NCBI RefSeq assembly: GCF_021730395.1
Contig: NW_026463208.1
Span: forward strand, 1-64,000
From: Mercenaria mercenaria
Lineage: Eukaryota; Mollusca; Bivalvia; Venerida; Veneridae
Length of the DNA: 64,000 nt
Direction: 5' to 3'
Shown: in pieces, positions 12,569 to 24,064 of the stretch
How the letters are laid out: the number at the start of each line of letters is the position of its first letter
Numbering within the stretch: position 1 is the first letter of the stretch
Translations under genes and position numbers: made by a program
Notes under the pieces: generated by a model
Told to the model about the DNA's origin: nothing
The model's database searches: none
Seen by the model: only the letters and a program-made list of their open reading frames with translations

Positions 12569-12604
<36 letters not shown>
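12569..12604. repeat. homopolymer run of 36 G
   Basis: An uninterrupted run of about 36 G on the plus strand, inside the 4.3-kb TIR element. Such runs can form G-quadruplexes and are prone to length error in sequencing, so the exact length is unreliable. Confidence 0.9.
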
Positions 12605-12605
<1 letters not shown>

Positions 12606-13265
12606 GGCAAGATTTACAACACGTTAGTCAGAACTAGTGCAGTTGTACATATAGAAATACTTCTTGAGTTCAAATAATTATATTTCACTAATATATACTT
12701 TTCCCTGTCCTCATTTAGATAAAAAATCTTGAGACAAATGTTTGAAATTTAAAAAAAAATCAGACAATTTCATCTGAAGAACTTTAAATGCATTCTGTCA
12801 CTTAGCACTTTTTCGCAGTAAACAATACTTGGTTTACAGCCACATGTTTACTGTGAAAAGTACCAAGTGAAAAAAAAGAAGAATAAAAATCAACTGTTTG
12901 TCAAAAAAAAAATAATCCTTTATACCAGATACTGATAATGATATCATACTTAAAAAGAAACCAACTTAAAATGGCACAATTATTGAAAAATATTTGTCAC
13001 TTGGTACATATACTGAGTGCAAACTTAATATAATTCGGTGCGAAAAAGCGCCAAGTGACGTAGGCACTTAGCACTGTGTCGCATTCAAATGGTATATCAT
13101 TTTCACTTAGCACTTTTTGACCATTTTGTTATAAATTCATTTAATGACTTGCTATAATCTTGATATTTTTACAGGACATGGGCAAGGTCATAAACACCTG
13201 ATATATGAAAAAAAGTAATTTTTTCAAAAAATGTCACTTAGCACTGTGTCGCATTCACCCCTCGA

Positions 13266-13960
13266 TATATTGACACTCAGCAACATTTACATATCTTTAA
13301 ACGCAAAAGTAAGTATACTTTAAATTCACATCCCTTATAATATGATTGAACAATACCTAGCGTGTGACACGGTTATTGCCAGGCCCCTTATCTGTAAAAT
13401 ATCTGAACAGTTCTTTCGTCCATCCGTTACAAATTGTATGTGGCAATCCGCACTATAAAATTTCAATATATAAATTTTCATATTCATTTGCTTTTGATTC
13501 GTAAAAACATGGCAGTTTCTTAAAGCTGAGCATTCACTCTGTTAGTCTGAACGTTATCTTTTAAATTTTATCCCCGAATATCGCGAGCTTGTTTAGCAGT
13601 GAAATAATTCTAGTTCAATATCGTATATTGTCTAGTCCTAGTATATTGACAATGTCTACCAACGGATTATGCTTTTCATTTCTCAGTAACAGTTTATTTT
13701 CGCACAAGTTCATTTCTTCTTTTATATCATCATTATACTTTACGTGATTTTGAATTATAACTAGAATATTTAACAACAGAGGAAAATTATATGTTATTCC
13801 CCATATAGTTTATGAGATCGGAAGTAGCATGGTGACGTTGAAAATCCAGTAAACTAGAACTGCCGAACTATGTATTTTTCCACATTTATCTGATAATGAT
13901 CAACTTTATGAAAGTTTCATTTACATTAAAACACTGTCATGACGTCACTTCTTTGTACTA
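13266..13960. other. no gene seen
   Basis: AT-rich sequence between the 4.3-kb element and the next palindromic MITE. I see no coding, RNA or repeat structure. Confidence 0.4.
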
Positions 13961-13961
13961 G

Positions 13962-14199
13962 CAGTACTGTATTTTTAATATTGGACTGTTTTCAATGGGA
14001 CTCAGTACTGTATTTTCCACGTGGAGTCCAATATTTGTTTAATATTGGACAGATTATTTGATACTGGACTGCACGAGGAAACTGATTAATATACATATTC
14101 AATTTACTCGTGTAGCCCAATATTAAGCAATAGTTGGATTCCATACAAATACATTACTGTAATCCACTGAAAGCAGTCCAATATTAAAACACAGTACTG
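13962..14199. mobile_element. palindromic MITE with AATATTGGACTG arms
   Basis: CAGTACTGTATTTTTAATAT with TTGGACTG at the left mirrors CAGTCCAATATTAAAACACA with GTACTG at the right; complementarity extends imperfectly toward the centre (GTCCAATATT, GCACGAGG/CTCGTGTAG). The word AATATTGGAC recurs four times inside. A foldback-type MITE. A related word set appears at 16.2-16.6 kb. Confidence 0.7.
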
Positions 14200-14857
14200 A
14201 AAGTGAAAAAGAAAATTATTATGAAAACAAAGTTTTATGTATAGATGCCTAAGCAATACGGAAGTAATCGCAAAATGTTTTAAATAACATTATGCAATTT
14301 TTTGCATGCGTCGACGTAGTATTACACCCTAAACGACACTTTCCTAGAGAAATAAAACTTCCCTTGAATATAATTACATTGGGCGCGCATGCCCTAGCAA
14401 AGATTTTTAAGCCTTTTAACAGTTTAATGCCTGGAACAGGAACCTATTAAATTATGCGTTTATGAAACGCGTGATATTCCGTAAAATGGGAACTTCCGTG
14501 TTCCTTTCAGAATATAAACGTTTATAGCATCCTACATGTAACAAACTACATTTATTTCTTGTGTCTGAAGCATTTGCTCACATTTTTTCAAACTACCTAT
14601 TTGAAAAAAAGGAACATCTGCAAATAAGGTGCTCCAGATTTTTCAAACACATTCACGTACATGCCTTAGTATAAATAGAGAACGATAACGAAAACATTAT
14701 CGGAAAAGTCGATTATGTCTTTATTGGTAATTCAGGGTTTACTTCATGGTAAATCCGGGTATTTTTATAGACAATACGATTCAAAAGTAGTACAATTATT
14801 TTGTCACGGATAATGGTTTCACTACCCGATTCCCCTTTTCTCAATAGTAACATTTAA

Positions 14858-15085
14858 AGACCTGCTCCAGTCCTACCTTTTAACCGTACATTGTCACTGA
14901 AAAAAACAAGAAAATCCTGACTATGAACAATGACGCCTGTCAAAATAGTCTATTTTATTTAAAATTCTATATAAAATACCTGTGGTTTTGAGTGCTAAAG
15001 TGTCGCGCGTGGCCGTTAACTGTTACCTATTGTAATCATGGGTTGCATACACACAGTAGAATTTGAATAGCCGTGGAGCAGGGCT
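14858..15085. mobile_element. TTAA-flanked MITE, 228 bp (piggyBac-like)
   Basis: AGACCTGCTCCAG at the left and TGGAGCAGGGCT at the right form short inverted ends directly flanked by TTAA (14854-14857, 15086-15089), the target used by piggyBac transposases. No coding. The family call rests on the TTAA duplication only. Confidence 0.6.
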
Positions 15086-15189
15086 TTAACATGTTATTGT
15101 TACAAATACCGTGCAACCTAAGTTTTATCACAATGTTTTGGAATTTTGTACTCGTATATTCTATTTTGATTTAAATATGCTTTATCGCT

Positions 15190-15478
15190 CGGTGCAAGTG
15201 CTGGACAGTATGTAAGAAATGAGTTACTATTCAGAATTTCTAAGTACAAAAAGGGTAATAATTTTGACAAAATGCATATCAGAGTTATGGTCATTGGCCA
15301 CAGTCACCTAATGATGATAAACGAGTGTGCAGAGTTTTAAAGCTGTAGCTCTTAAAGTTTGTGAAAAAAGGGTGGACCTAAACAAAAATTTGTACCAACG
15401 CCGACACCGACGACAACGATCAAGTGACGACAATACCGCGTAGATTTTTTTCAAAAATCAGACGAGCTAAAAACATCA
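15190..15478 (-). mobile_element. fragment of rolling-circle-like repeat element (reverse orientation)
   Basis: On the minus strand it begins TTTTTAGCTCGTCTGATTTT, passes GTCGTCGGTGTCGGCGTTGG and then the bland GGTCCACCC / CTTTAAGAGCTACAGC part. This layout (TTTAGCTC start, GTC-rich tract, then about 150-bp units) is shared with the elements at 23-28 kb. Only about one unit remains. Confidence 0.5.
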
Positions 15479-16231
15479 ATAGTATCATTTCGTATGGTTT
15501 GGACGTACCAATAGCGTATATTCCATAACATAGTGAAATGGTCTATTCTGTGTGTCTCCTTGCACTAAATTTGAAGATTTTCGGGCATATTCATGTACAG
15601 CCCAGCAAAAACTGTCATGAACTAATAAATCACAAAAACAGTATATTGCCAGGCAGGTAAACAAATAACCCATTGTGTCATTCAGTGCACATGTACGCAG
15701 CAGTCAATTTTCTCCGACTTTCCGATTCCAACTACGCTTTCAATGAAACACTATCCGTATCTGCTATGCTCTTGTTAATATGAACAAGAAAGTGTTTCCT
15801 TGCACACGCTTAGATAAAAAGAACAAACTCACTTTACACTTGCCATGAATTAAAATAAATCAAGTATTTGTTTCCGAAATTCACAAAATTTCTTTCCGTG
15901 CTCCACCACTCGTGAGAATACTATCGATGAAATCAAATAATAAAAAATTGCTTATTCCGTACATGAGTTAACACAACTAATAACAACACGAGAATCCAGG
16001 GCTAACAAAAGTCCACTATTACGAAGGCGAGAAACACGAGAAAAGCGCAATTGTGCATTATGAGAAAAACGTGCATAAAATGGTCATGAGGATATACAGA
16101 GTATCTCAAAATAGCACAGCAACTGTTATTAAATGCAGTAAAGTAAATGAAACTGAATTAATTTATGAATGTTTTATGTCAATGGTTTATACGTACTTCT
16201 ATTGGTTGTGTTATAAAAACAATGTTTGAAG

Positions 16232-16346
16232 TAAGATATAAGCCTCAAACATCCAATATTTAAAATACTGGACGGTCCTCAGCACTGACGCGCTTTGAAC
16301 AGTCCTGTATTTTACATATTGGATCGTTTTCGTCTTATATCCTATA
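16232..16346. mobile_element. small palindromic MITE
   Basis: GTAAGATATAAGCC near the left and GTCTTATATCCTA at the right, with CATCCAATATTTAAAATACT and ACATATTGGATCG inside, form imperfect mirror arms around GCACTGACGCGC. Non-coding. Confidence 0.6.
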
Positions 16347-16926
16347 CATATAAAAAAAGCTTTATTTCACACCTATATATTTTTAACCAATTGGAAGCCT
16401 TTCTTGCTATCACGTGACAATACAATAGAAACCAGTATTGTACTGTGTGTCACATTTTCTTAATTATATATAGTAATATCCGAAATCTACAATCCACAAA
16501 CTCCATATTTTTTTCATATTGGACTCCAGTCCCAAAAATCCATATCTTTTTCATATTGGACGGGACAACTCTTGCGATTCCTTATAAGGAGATTTGGAAT
16601 TACTTCCCTTCTATATAGCGGCAGCAGTAAATTTTTTTGAAAAAAAATTGCGATAACTTTCTTATTTTTTTAACGAAACATGTTAGTGTAAGCACTCAAT
16701 TTCTTAGTTAGAACGTTTCCTATCCAGTTATTATGGTTTCGGTTCAAAATTTCACGAAAAGATGTTTTCGAAATTTTTTGCACCGGGAGTAGATCTAGAT
16801 CTAAAATCTATGTGTTATCAGAGAAGAACGTATTTTGAATTAATGTGTGTTGTTGTTTGCGAGTTAAAATGTGTGAAGTTTTGTTTTCTACATCTATCTT
16901 TTTTTATGGTGTGAAATAAAGGTAAT

Positions 16927-17078
16927 TTAACAGTGTTGAGTACAATACTGAATTCTATTGGACTCGTACACAGCAGTAATAATCCATATTTTGACTCGGC
17001 ATTCGCTTCGTCCAAACATGGATTATTACTGCTGTGTACTCGCCCAATAGAATTCAGTATTGTACTCAGCACTGTAAA
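16927..17078. mobile_element. hairpin MITE with 58-bp near-perfect arms
   Basis: Arms 16930-16987 and 17018-17075 are nearly exact complements: ACAGTGTTGAGTACAATACT pairs with AGTATTGTACTCAGCACTGT, and CAGCAGTAATAATCCAT with ATGGATTATTACTGCTG, around a loop of about 30 nt. A transcript through it would fold into one long hairpin, the form of a pre-miRNA or hairpin siRNA source. The 84-residue frame across it is a by-product. Confidence 0.85.
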
Positions 17079-18390
17079 ATAACCTCATATTATTCTACCA
17101 CATGCAAAACAAACTCAATTAACGCATCAATTAACCGGAACGTAATCACTGACGTCAGGATTCTCTAACGATTTTCGACGTCATCGACTTTGGCATCTTT
17201 TGAATTTTCTGTTGGCAGCGAAAGGGTTAAATTGTAGCTGAAACTTATTTTACATTTCCGCATTTATAGTCTGTGCCGAATTGTCTGGAAAAAAATGAGT
17301 TTGTGATATTTTATGAAGTTAAGTGTTTATTTCATTTTTTATTTTTTATTTTTTTTTGAAAGTTTAAAGCCTCTAAAAATCCACTGGGAAAGATATTTCC
17401 CTTGATATTCTTCCATCAATGGTTTGCAGTTTTATACATGTTGTAAATTATTTATATATAACTTGGTATTCAGTTGGTATATGTCAGTCACATCCTTTTA
17501 AAATGTAGAAAAAGTTAACTGGACCAAGATAAATGAAATTGGATTACAAAAGAGGACCAATGACGTTATTTTTTTTGAGAATAAATTGAAGTACATGTAC
17601 TAATGTAAAAACTCGGTAATGCTCAGCCAGAGTCATTTTTAACTAGAAATGACAGTATTTATACATATCAGCATGTGTAGTAAAACTTTTCCAAATCTCA
17701 GGAATTTCATACAATACTAAAGACGCTTTTTAGATGTGGGTTCTTACCATTTCCTGATACTACAAGAGATTGAGGAAGTAAAGGCACTTCGGTTTTGTTC
17801 TTGCAGCATTTTCTTTTGTATAATTCAACTCAAGTGTCATCAGTTAATCGACATTTCAAGAAATTGTTAAACCAAACTGGTAACTACAGCATAGAAAGGA
17901 AGTAGATTTGAAGATTATTTCCCCTACAGGCTTACTAAGGTCTAACAACGTTATTGCCATATTTACAGTTGGTAAGCCTTTAAGCTGGCTTTGTTGAACA
18001 AATGGTTACATGCATTTAATTATTAATAAGTGGTCATAGCTCATGCAAGTTTTCTTAAAGAAAATATTATAATAAGGCCTTGTTCAGGACTCATTCATTG
18101 GGTAATTGTAATACTTAAGTTCCCTTTTTGCAAATTTAGATGCACACATATTACACCAACAAGTTCATATGCTGAAATTTGGCAATTAACAATGCTTGTT
18201 TGTGTGAGGCTGCAGACAGTTTATTGAAGTCATATCTTTTACTATTATACTTAAAGTAATTCAAAACTCCTTTTACAACAGTATTCTAATTTATGACACT
18301 ATCATATTTTACTTGTAGCAGGCTTCGATGTACAGTGTTCTAGTTTAGGTGATGATGTTAAAATGAAAGGAAAATCAGATACATGTAACT
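17079..18390. other. no gene seen; one shared short repeat
   Basis: AT-rich. A full cAMP-response-type palindrome TGACGTCA lies at about 17149. The segment GTTAAATTGTAGCTGAAACT at about 17227 recurs at about 42383, so it is part of a dispersed repeat. Nothing else is recognised. Confidence 0.4.
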
Positions 18391-18881
18391 ATGGTGGCAT
18401 ATTTCTGCATACGATAACCAGATAAGTTTCGCGAAAATCTATCGAGTTTTCACGAAAAACAAAAAAAAATATTTCGCGAAAACATAAAAGCTTTTCACGA
18501 AAAGAACTGCAAGTATTAAGTGGAAAAAATTGTGTTAGTGCCCACTTCTGCATAAGAAAACCAGATAAGTTTCGCGAAAATGGACCAAACTTTCATGAAA
18601 AACGGTAAAGTTTTCTCAAAAATAAAACGTTATTTTCGCGAAAACATTTTATTTTCACGAAAACCTTACCGTTTTTCAAGAAAGTTTGGTCCATTTTGCG
18701 AAACTCATCTGGTTTTCTTATGCAGAAAGTGGCACTAACGCATTTTTTTCCACTTAATATTTGCAGTTATTTTCGTGAAAAGCTTTTATGATTTCGCGAA
18801 AACTTTTCTGTTTTTCGTGAAAACTCGATACATTTTCGCGAAACTTATCTGGTTATCGTATGCAGAAATATGCCGGCATAC
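18391..18881. mobile_element. large palindromic element built of TTTTCGCGAAAA words
   Basis: Left end GGCATATTTCTGCATACGAT is mirrored at the right end (ATCGTATGCAGAAATATGCC), and roughly 240-bp arms mirror each other around about 18635. The arms contain many TTTCGCGAAA or degenerate TTTCACGAAA words, each itself a near-perfect palindrome, and an internal boundary word CTTCTGCATAAGAAAACCAG that mirrors CTGGTTTTCTTATGCAGAA. So there are palindromes within a palindrome. Non-coding. Confidence 0.85.
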
Positions 18882-19046
18882 CATACAAAAACATGCTTAA
18901 GACATGCAACTTAAAATAGTATCAATTATTTAAAGAAATTGTATCTATTAATCAAAACTGACAGAGTGTAGCAAAAGTCCCTGCTGCAATTAATACCTAT
19001 TAAAATGTAAGAAAACACAAATATGGTGATGAAATCAGAGTTGTTA

Positions 19047-19470
19047 CATATGGTGGCATATTTCTGCATACGATAATCATAATGCTGTTATGAAAATTTT
19101 ATGAACTTTCGCGAAAAAATAATACTTTCCGCGAAAAACTGAATAAACTTTCATGAAAGTAGGAGAAAGTTTTCGTGAAAATATTATCAGGTTATCGAGA
19201 CTAGTGGTCGAAATAGTGCCCAGTACTGCATAAGATAACTTGACTTCTGTTTTCATGAAAAAAGAAAGTTTCGCGAAAACAACGTTTTGCTGTGCCATAT
19301 TTCTGCATAGAATTTTCGCGTAAAGTCTTACAGTTTTCGTGAAAATTATCAATATTTCATGAAAGAAATTCTTACTCCCTAAATGAAAAAAAAAAAAAAA
19401 ATCACGATAGTGCCAACTCCTGCATACGATAATATTTTTTTCGCGAACAAAACTTGTTTTCATGAAAACA
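19047..19470. mobile_element. second, degenerate member of the TTTTCGCGAAAA family
   Basis: It starts GGTGGCATATTTCTGCATAC, the same end as the element at 18391, and contains TTTCGCGAAAAA, TTCCGCGAAAAA, TTTCGCGAAAAC and TTTTCGCGAACA with the word CTCCTGCATACGATAA near 19420. Its arms are less symmetric. The 128-residue frame here is an artefact of the A/T-rich palindromes. Confidence 0.75.
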
Positions 19471-20059
19471 TGTACGTTTAAGATAGCTATTTATAGCTAC
19501 GATGCAAATGGAACTGTTCGGACGTATAGACTGGACTATTCTTCATACTTCTGAAAGAAAGGTAAATTAAATTTATTTAATTGATTTAAAATAGCTCTTT
19601 AAAGTTCCTGAGTGATCGTAAGCAGTCCATAATTGAGTCTTTGTATTAAATAAGGTGAAAAAGGCTAAAGGAATGTAATATTGGCTGATTCGGACCAGAT
19701 TTTTTCGGTTTCATAAAGGTACCTAATAACAAATAACAAGGAGAAAAAATTGCATTTATGAGTATTAAGTATAATTTCTGTGTTTATATTCTGTAATAAA
19801 TGTGTTTTTATATTTAACTTTATGATGTGTGTGTTTATTAACAATATAATTTTGTGTAAATACTGTATGAAAAAAATGCTAATGATAAATCATGATTTGC
19901 AGTGCTGCAAATGAATAAGTGCTGAGTTGGATAAAAGAAAGACTATTGACCTAATAGCCGAGCTATTGTTGGACTTTCTTTTCGACTCGGTGATTTTCTT
20001 TAAAAATTATGAATGCGTCTGGTACCAGAAAAAAAATGAAAATTGCTATTTAAATGTTG

Positions 20060-21170
20060 TTTTTTCTCAAAGGAAGTGACTAGCCTTCCATTGACCAGAC
20101 GGCTTGTGCTACATTTATGACCCTATCTCCTTGAAACTCGTTCATAGTGTTTGTCTAGGTAACCTCTAGACCAAGTTTGAAACTGGATCATGTGGAGTCA
20201 AAAAGCTAGGCCAGTAGGACAGAAAAAGAATCTTGTTAACTCTGTCCAGTCGACAGTTTAAGCTTGAAACTCATGAGAATTGACCAGAATGTTTTTCTTG
20301 TTGCAGTCTAGGTCAAATTCAAACATAGGTTACATGGGGCAGTCAAAAACAAGGTCATACAGTCAAATCAAAGAAAAACTATTTGTGTGTAATGTGTAGC
20401 ATTTTTTGACTGGGTACTCATGACATTTGATCAGAATAATCTTCTTGGTAAGGTCTAGGTCAAATTTGGGTATGGGTCATCTGGGGTCTAAAACCAGGTC
20501 ACCTGGTCAAATCAAAGAAAAATCTTGTGTATACAAAAATGGCTGCATTTTATATTTAATGTGCATGAAACTTGGTTAGAATGTTTGTCTCTATGAAATC
20601 TTACCAAACTTTTTATCTGGGCCTCATTGGGTCAAAAATTAAGTCACTAGGTCAAATAAAATAAAAGCTTTGTACATTCTTAGCGCCACATTTTCTATTC
20701 GATCTTCATTAAACTTATCAGAATGTTTGTTATTCTGAAGTTTTTGGTGATTTTGAATCTATGTCACTTAGGGTCAAAAACTAGGTCACTAGGTCATATC
20801 AAACTGAAAGGAACAGCTTGTTTACACTCTAGAGGCCACTTTTTGCTCCAGTTTTCATGAAAATTTGTCAAAATATTTGTTTTCATGAAATCTTTGAGGA
20901 CTTTTAATCCGAGTGTTGTGGGATCAAAAACTAGGTAACTAGGTCTAATCAAAGAAAATGCTGGCTTACACTCAAGAGGCCACATTTTTGCTGCACTCTT
21001 CATGAAACTTGGTCAGAATGTTTATCTCATTGAAAACACATAATAGTTTGAAATTGGGTCATATGGTTTGGTGGAAAACATGGTCACTAGGTTAAACATG
21101 CTTACCCTGTTCTGTTGTGTTTGGGCCTACACAACCTATTATCCCTATTGATTTTGAGGTCACTATTTCA
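20060..21170. repeat. tandem array of about 145-bp units (GGTCAAAAACTAGGTCACTA)
   Basis: The word TCAAAAACTAGGTCACTAGG, in variants, occurs near 20200, 20339, 20489, 20630, 20773, 20921 and 21072, spacing 139-151 bp. Each unit also carries CATGAAACTTGGTCAGAATG. This is the repeat type that bivalve genomes carry in great number, probably the central array of a non-autonomous rolling-circle element. A terminal piece with AAGGTCAAGATTACAGTGAC follows at 21170-21230. Confidence 0.8.
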
Positions 21171-21535
21171 AAGGTCAAGATTACAGTGACCTTGAACGGA
21201 CAAAACATGGTTTTTTGATAATAACACTAGAGGGCTTGAACCTGGGGTCTCTAAATTTGATATGGAGTTGGCCGTCCCTGGCAGATGTTGTCTATTAATT
21301 GTGGGGTCAAAGGATAAAGTGCAACTCAAAATGTTCCAAACTTTATACAAAGGTTGGTCATCACCCGCAAATGATCCCAACTTTTCAACAGACCATCGTT
21401 GCTTGTGGAACATATGTGTTTTACAAACATGTCTTGTTTGTAAAGCTGCAGTCTGATGTTTGGTCTTAGAATTCTCAAATGTAATGGTACTTCTAAAAGT
21501 AAATATAATTTACTGGACACAACTAAATATCGATT

Positions 21536-22757
21536 ATGAATAAAAACAACAGTGATTTATATTTTTTAGATGACAAGCTATACAGGTGTAGCTACTTACC
21601 AATAAATAACATTATAGCGCTATACTATCATTCTGGCTTCACTATCAACGAAATTAGAGGATTTTTGGCTACACAACATGATACAGTACTCAGTGAACGT
21701 CAGCTACATTATATTCTTAGAAGAGTAAATCGACGAAGACGAAGTAATTATTCAGGCCTTGAAGACATCATAAGAGCCATTCTTCTTGAGCTTTCTGGTC
21801 CTGTGCGTAATTCAGGATACAGGCAGATGAGACAGAGACTTTAGTCACTCATGATGTGAATGCTTCCTTTGAGCTTGTTAGAATAGCACTTGGTGTTATT
21901 GACCCAGTTGGAGTGATAGCTAGGCGTTCTCACGGACACGGAGAAGAATTTACACAAATAAGGGTCCAAATTTTGCTATTCACCTGAACGGTTGGGATAA
22001 ACTGAAACCTTTTGGAATATCAATTCATGGCGCTGTGGATGGGTTTTCCCGGCGAGTCTTGTGGCTAGTGGCATGTGAATCAAACAAAAATCCCCACTAC
22101 ATTGCAAAATCTTATTTTGACTGTATCAGAGAGATAAACGGCATTCCTGTTAGGGTGTTCGCTGATCGTGGGACTGAAAATTCCATTGTGCCAGATATAC
22201 AGCTTGTTTTGCGATGGGATGATGAAGATCAGTTTCAAGGACAGTCTAGTTTTGTTTATGTTTCTTCCAACAGAAATGTTAGAATTGAAAGATTTTGGAG
22301 ATCTCTAAAAGAAATGAATGGGGATTTCTGGATAAACCACTTCAAAGACATGTGTGATTTGGGGATTTTCGATAATTCAGATAATGCTCACATAGAATGT
22401 GCACGCTTTTGCTTTATGTATCTGATTAATCAAGGGCTAGCTAATGTCCGTCGACTGTGGAATGAGCATCGCTTGAGAGCTAGTAGACAGCTTGAATGTT
22501 TAGCTGGAAAACCTGACGTTCTTTTCTTTCAGCCAATGATATATGGGGGAAGAGAATACAAGCTCCCTATTCCTCATGGGTTTGAAGGCATCTCGAGGCA
22601 ATATGGTCGATCCCCTCAGCGAAACGGTGTTTCTGAAGAAATCTATACTTTAGCAACACACATCATCGCAGAAAAAGACCTAAAGTTTCCACCTGATAAT
22701 GCTATGGAAGCCACGGTACTGTTCACGGAAATAACAATGGCCTTAGACGATTTATAG
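21536..22757 (+). pseudogene. DDE integrase-like transposase, broken, first catalytic Asp lost
   Basis: First piece (21536-21844) has a helix-turn-helix head: LPINNIIALYYHSGFTINEI, SERQLHYILRRVNRRRR. Middle 21847-22034 contains ASFELVRIALGVIDPVGV and then GPNFAIHLNGWDKLKPFG in another frame. Last piece (to 22757) has IHGAVDGFSRRVLWL, FADRGTENSIV (second Asp) and RIERFWRSL (Glu). This is the metazoan family with an integrase core domain (HxDGYDKLKPFG...RTDxGTEN...QRIExWW), which includes IS3EU-like or other cut-and-paste transposons; exact superfamily uncertain. Frame shifts lie near 21845 and about 21945. The first catalytic position is Asn (AAC, 21987-21989) instead of Asp, so it would be inactive even if spliced. 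No TIRs found. Confidence 0.7.
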
Positions 22758-22759
22758 AT

Positions 22760-23112
22760 GCATTGCAATCTATAGAAGTTAATTCTGCGACGTATTGTTC
22801 ATTTATATATATGTAGTATTTTGCTGAATTAGGCCAAATATATATGAATCTTGCCACTCATAAATTTTGTTAAATAATTGTTATTTTCATAAGTAATCCA
22901 AAACAGTGTACAACCTGACAGGACAGGTGTTTCCTGCGTTAAAATATTAGTTAAATGTTATTTGACAGCAGGCATTTATATAACACCAACACAATTGACA
23001 ATAACATTATAAATAGAGTAATAATGATGAAAATTATTTGTTTGCATTTAATTTTCACATTATCCCACATCAGGCATGCTTCAAGAACCTGAAGCAGAAG
23101 CAAGAAGATGAG
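22760..23112. other. no gene seen
   Basis: AT-rich DNA between the transposase remnant and the next tandem-repeat element. No terminal inverted repeats for the transposase could be found here. Confidence 0.4.
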
Positions 23113-23690
23113 TTATTGTCATCATTTGATCGGCATCTGCGTTGGCGTTGCCAGGTTAAGTTTTATGTTTAAGTCAGCTTTTCTCCTAAACTATCCAAGC
23201 TGACTCTGTACAGCAAGAAAGTTAACTCCGTCCTGCTTTTTGCAAGAATTATGGCCCCTTTGGACTTAAAAAATATCAGACTTCTTGGTTAAATTTTATG
23301 TTTAGGTCAAATTTTCTCCTAAACTATCTAAGCTATTGCTTTAAAACTTGCAACACTTGTTCACCATCAAAAGCTGACTCTGTACAGCAAGAAACTTAAC
23401 TCCATCCTGCTTTTGGCAAGAATTATGGCCCCCTTTGCACTTAGAAAATATCAGATTTGTGTTTAGGTCAACTTTTCTCCTTAATGGAAAAAGCTATTGC
23501 TTTAAAACATGGAGCAGTTATTCGCCATTAAAAGCTGACTCTGCACAGTAAGTACCGTAACTCTACATTGCTTTTTGCAAGAATTATTTCCCCTTTGGAC
23601 TTAGAAAATCATGGGTATGACAATACTTCTATTGTAAAGAGACAAAAAATCAGATGAGCTTCTGCACCCGCAAGGCGTTGCCCATGTTTT
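23113..23690 (+). mobile_element. rolling-circle-like element with about 177-bp units
   Basis: The 5' part has GGCATCTGCGTTGGCGTTGC. The word GCTGACTCTGTACAGCAAGA recurs near 23196, 23373 and 23531, each followed by TTTTTGCAAGAATTATGGCC. The 3' end carries a hairpin-like GCACCCGCAAGGCGTTGC. Same architecture as the neighbouring families: unique start, tandem units, hairpin end. Non-coding. Confidence 0.7.
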
Positions 23691-24064
23691 TACTTTTGTC
23701 ATTTCACTGGTTTTGCTAATAACTATACTTCATTTTAGTTTTTCACACTATCTTAATAGGGTGAGCTAAGCTTAAAATATTTGCAGTTTAACCAACAAAA
23801 GTATTGCAAGTCAAAACTGTCTTTGTCTTTGCTAATATACTGGTATATTTCTTTCTTATATAATATTCAAACGTATCATACCGTAAGACACATAATGATG
23901 TTTAAAGAGACTAGAAGACAGAAACATACAAGAAAATAAGCAGACCGACCAATACCTGACATGTAATAATTTGGAGAGAGGGGGTTAAGGCATATGTAAA
24001 CACGAACATAAAAACAAAGTTTTAAAGGTGGTCAATCACATTTGAGCAACATTTTAATGATATA

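Larger units (their letters stand above)
8959..13265. mobile_element. 4.3-kb non-autonomous TIR element of unknown superfamily with motif array
   Basis: The ends TCGAGGGGTGAATGCGACA (8959) and TGTCGCATTCACCCCTCGA (ending 13265) form inverted repeats with one mismatch (AA versus CA) and similarity continuing for about 40 bp; both are flanked by TATA (8955-8958, 13266-13269), a possible 4-bp target duplication. At least eleven copies of a motif close to GTCACTTAGCACTTTTTCGC lie in both orientations in the outer 550 bp of each side (near 8970, 9165, 9205, 9327, 9370, 12797, 12855, 12996, 13040, 13100, 13235). No transposase frame is present inside. The middle holds a nested TIR element (10757-11412) and a G run. 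Confidence 0.7.

Noticed and set aside
19077-19463. 128-residue minus-strand frame
   Set aside because: It runs through the TTTTCGCGAAAA palindromic repeat and is rich in Phe/Lys from that repeat; not a gene.
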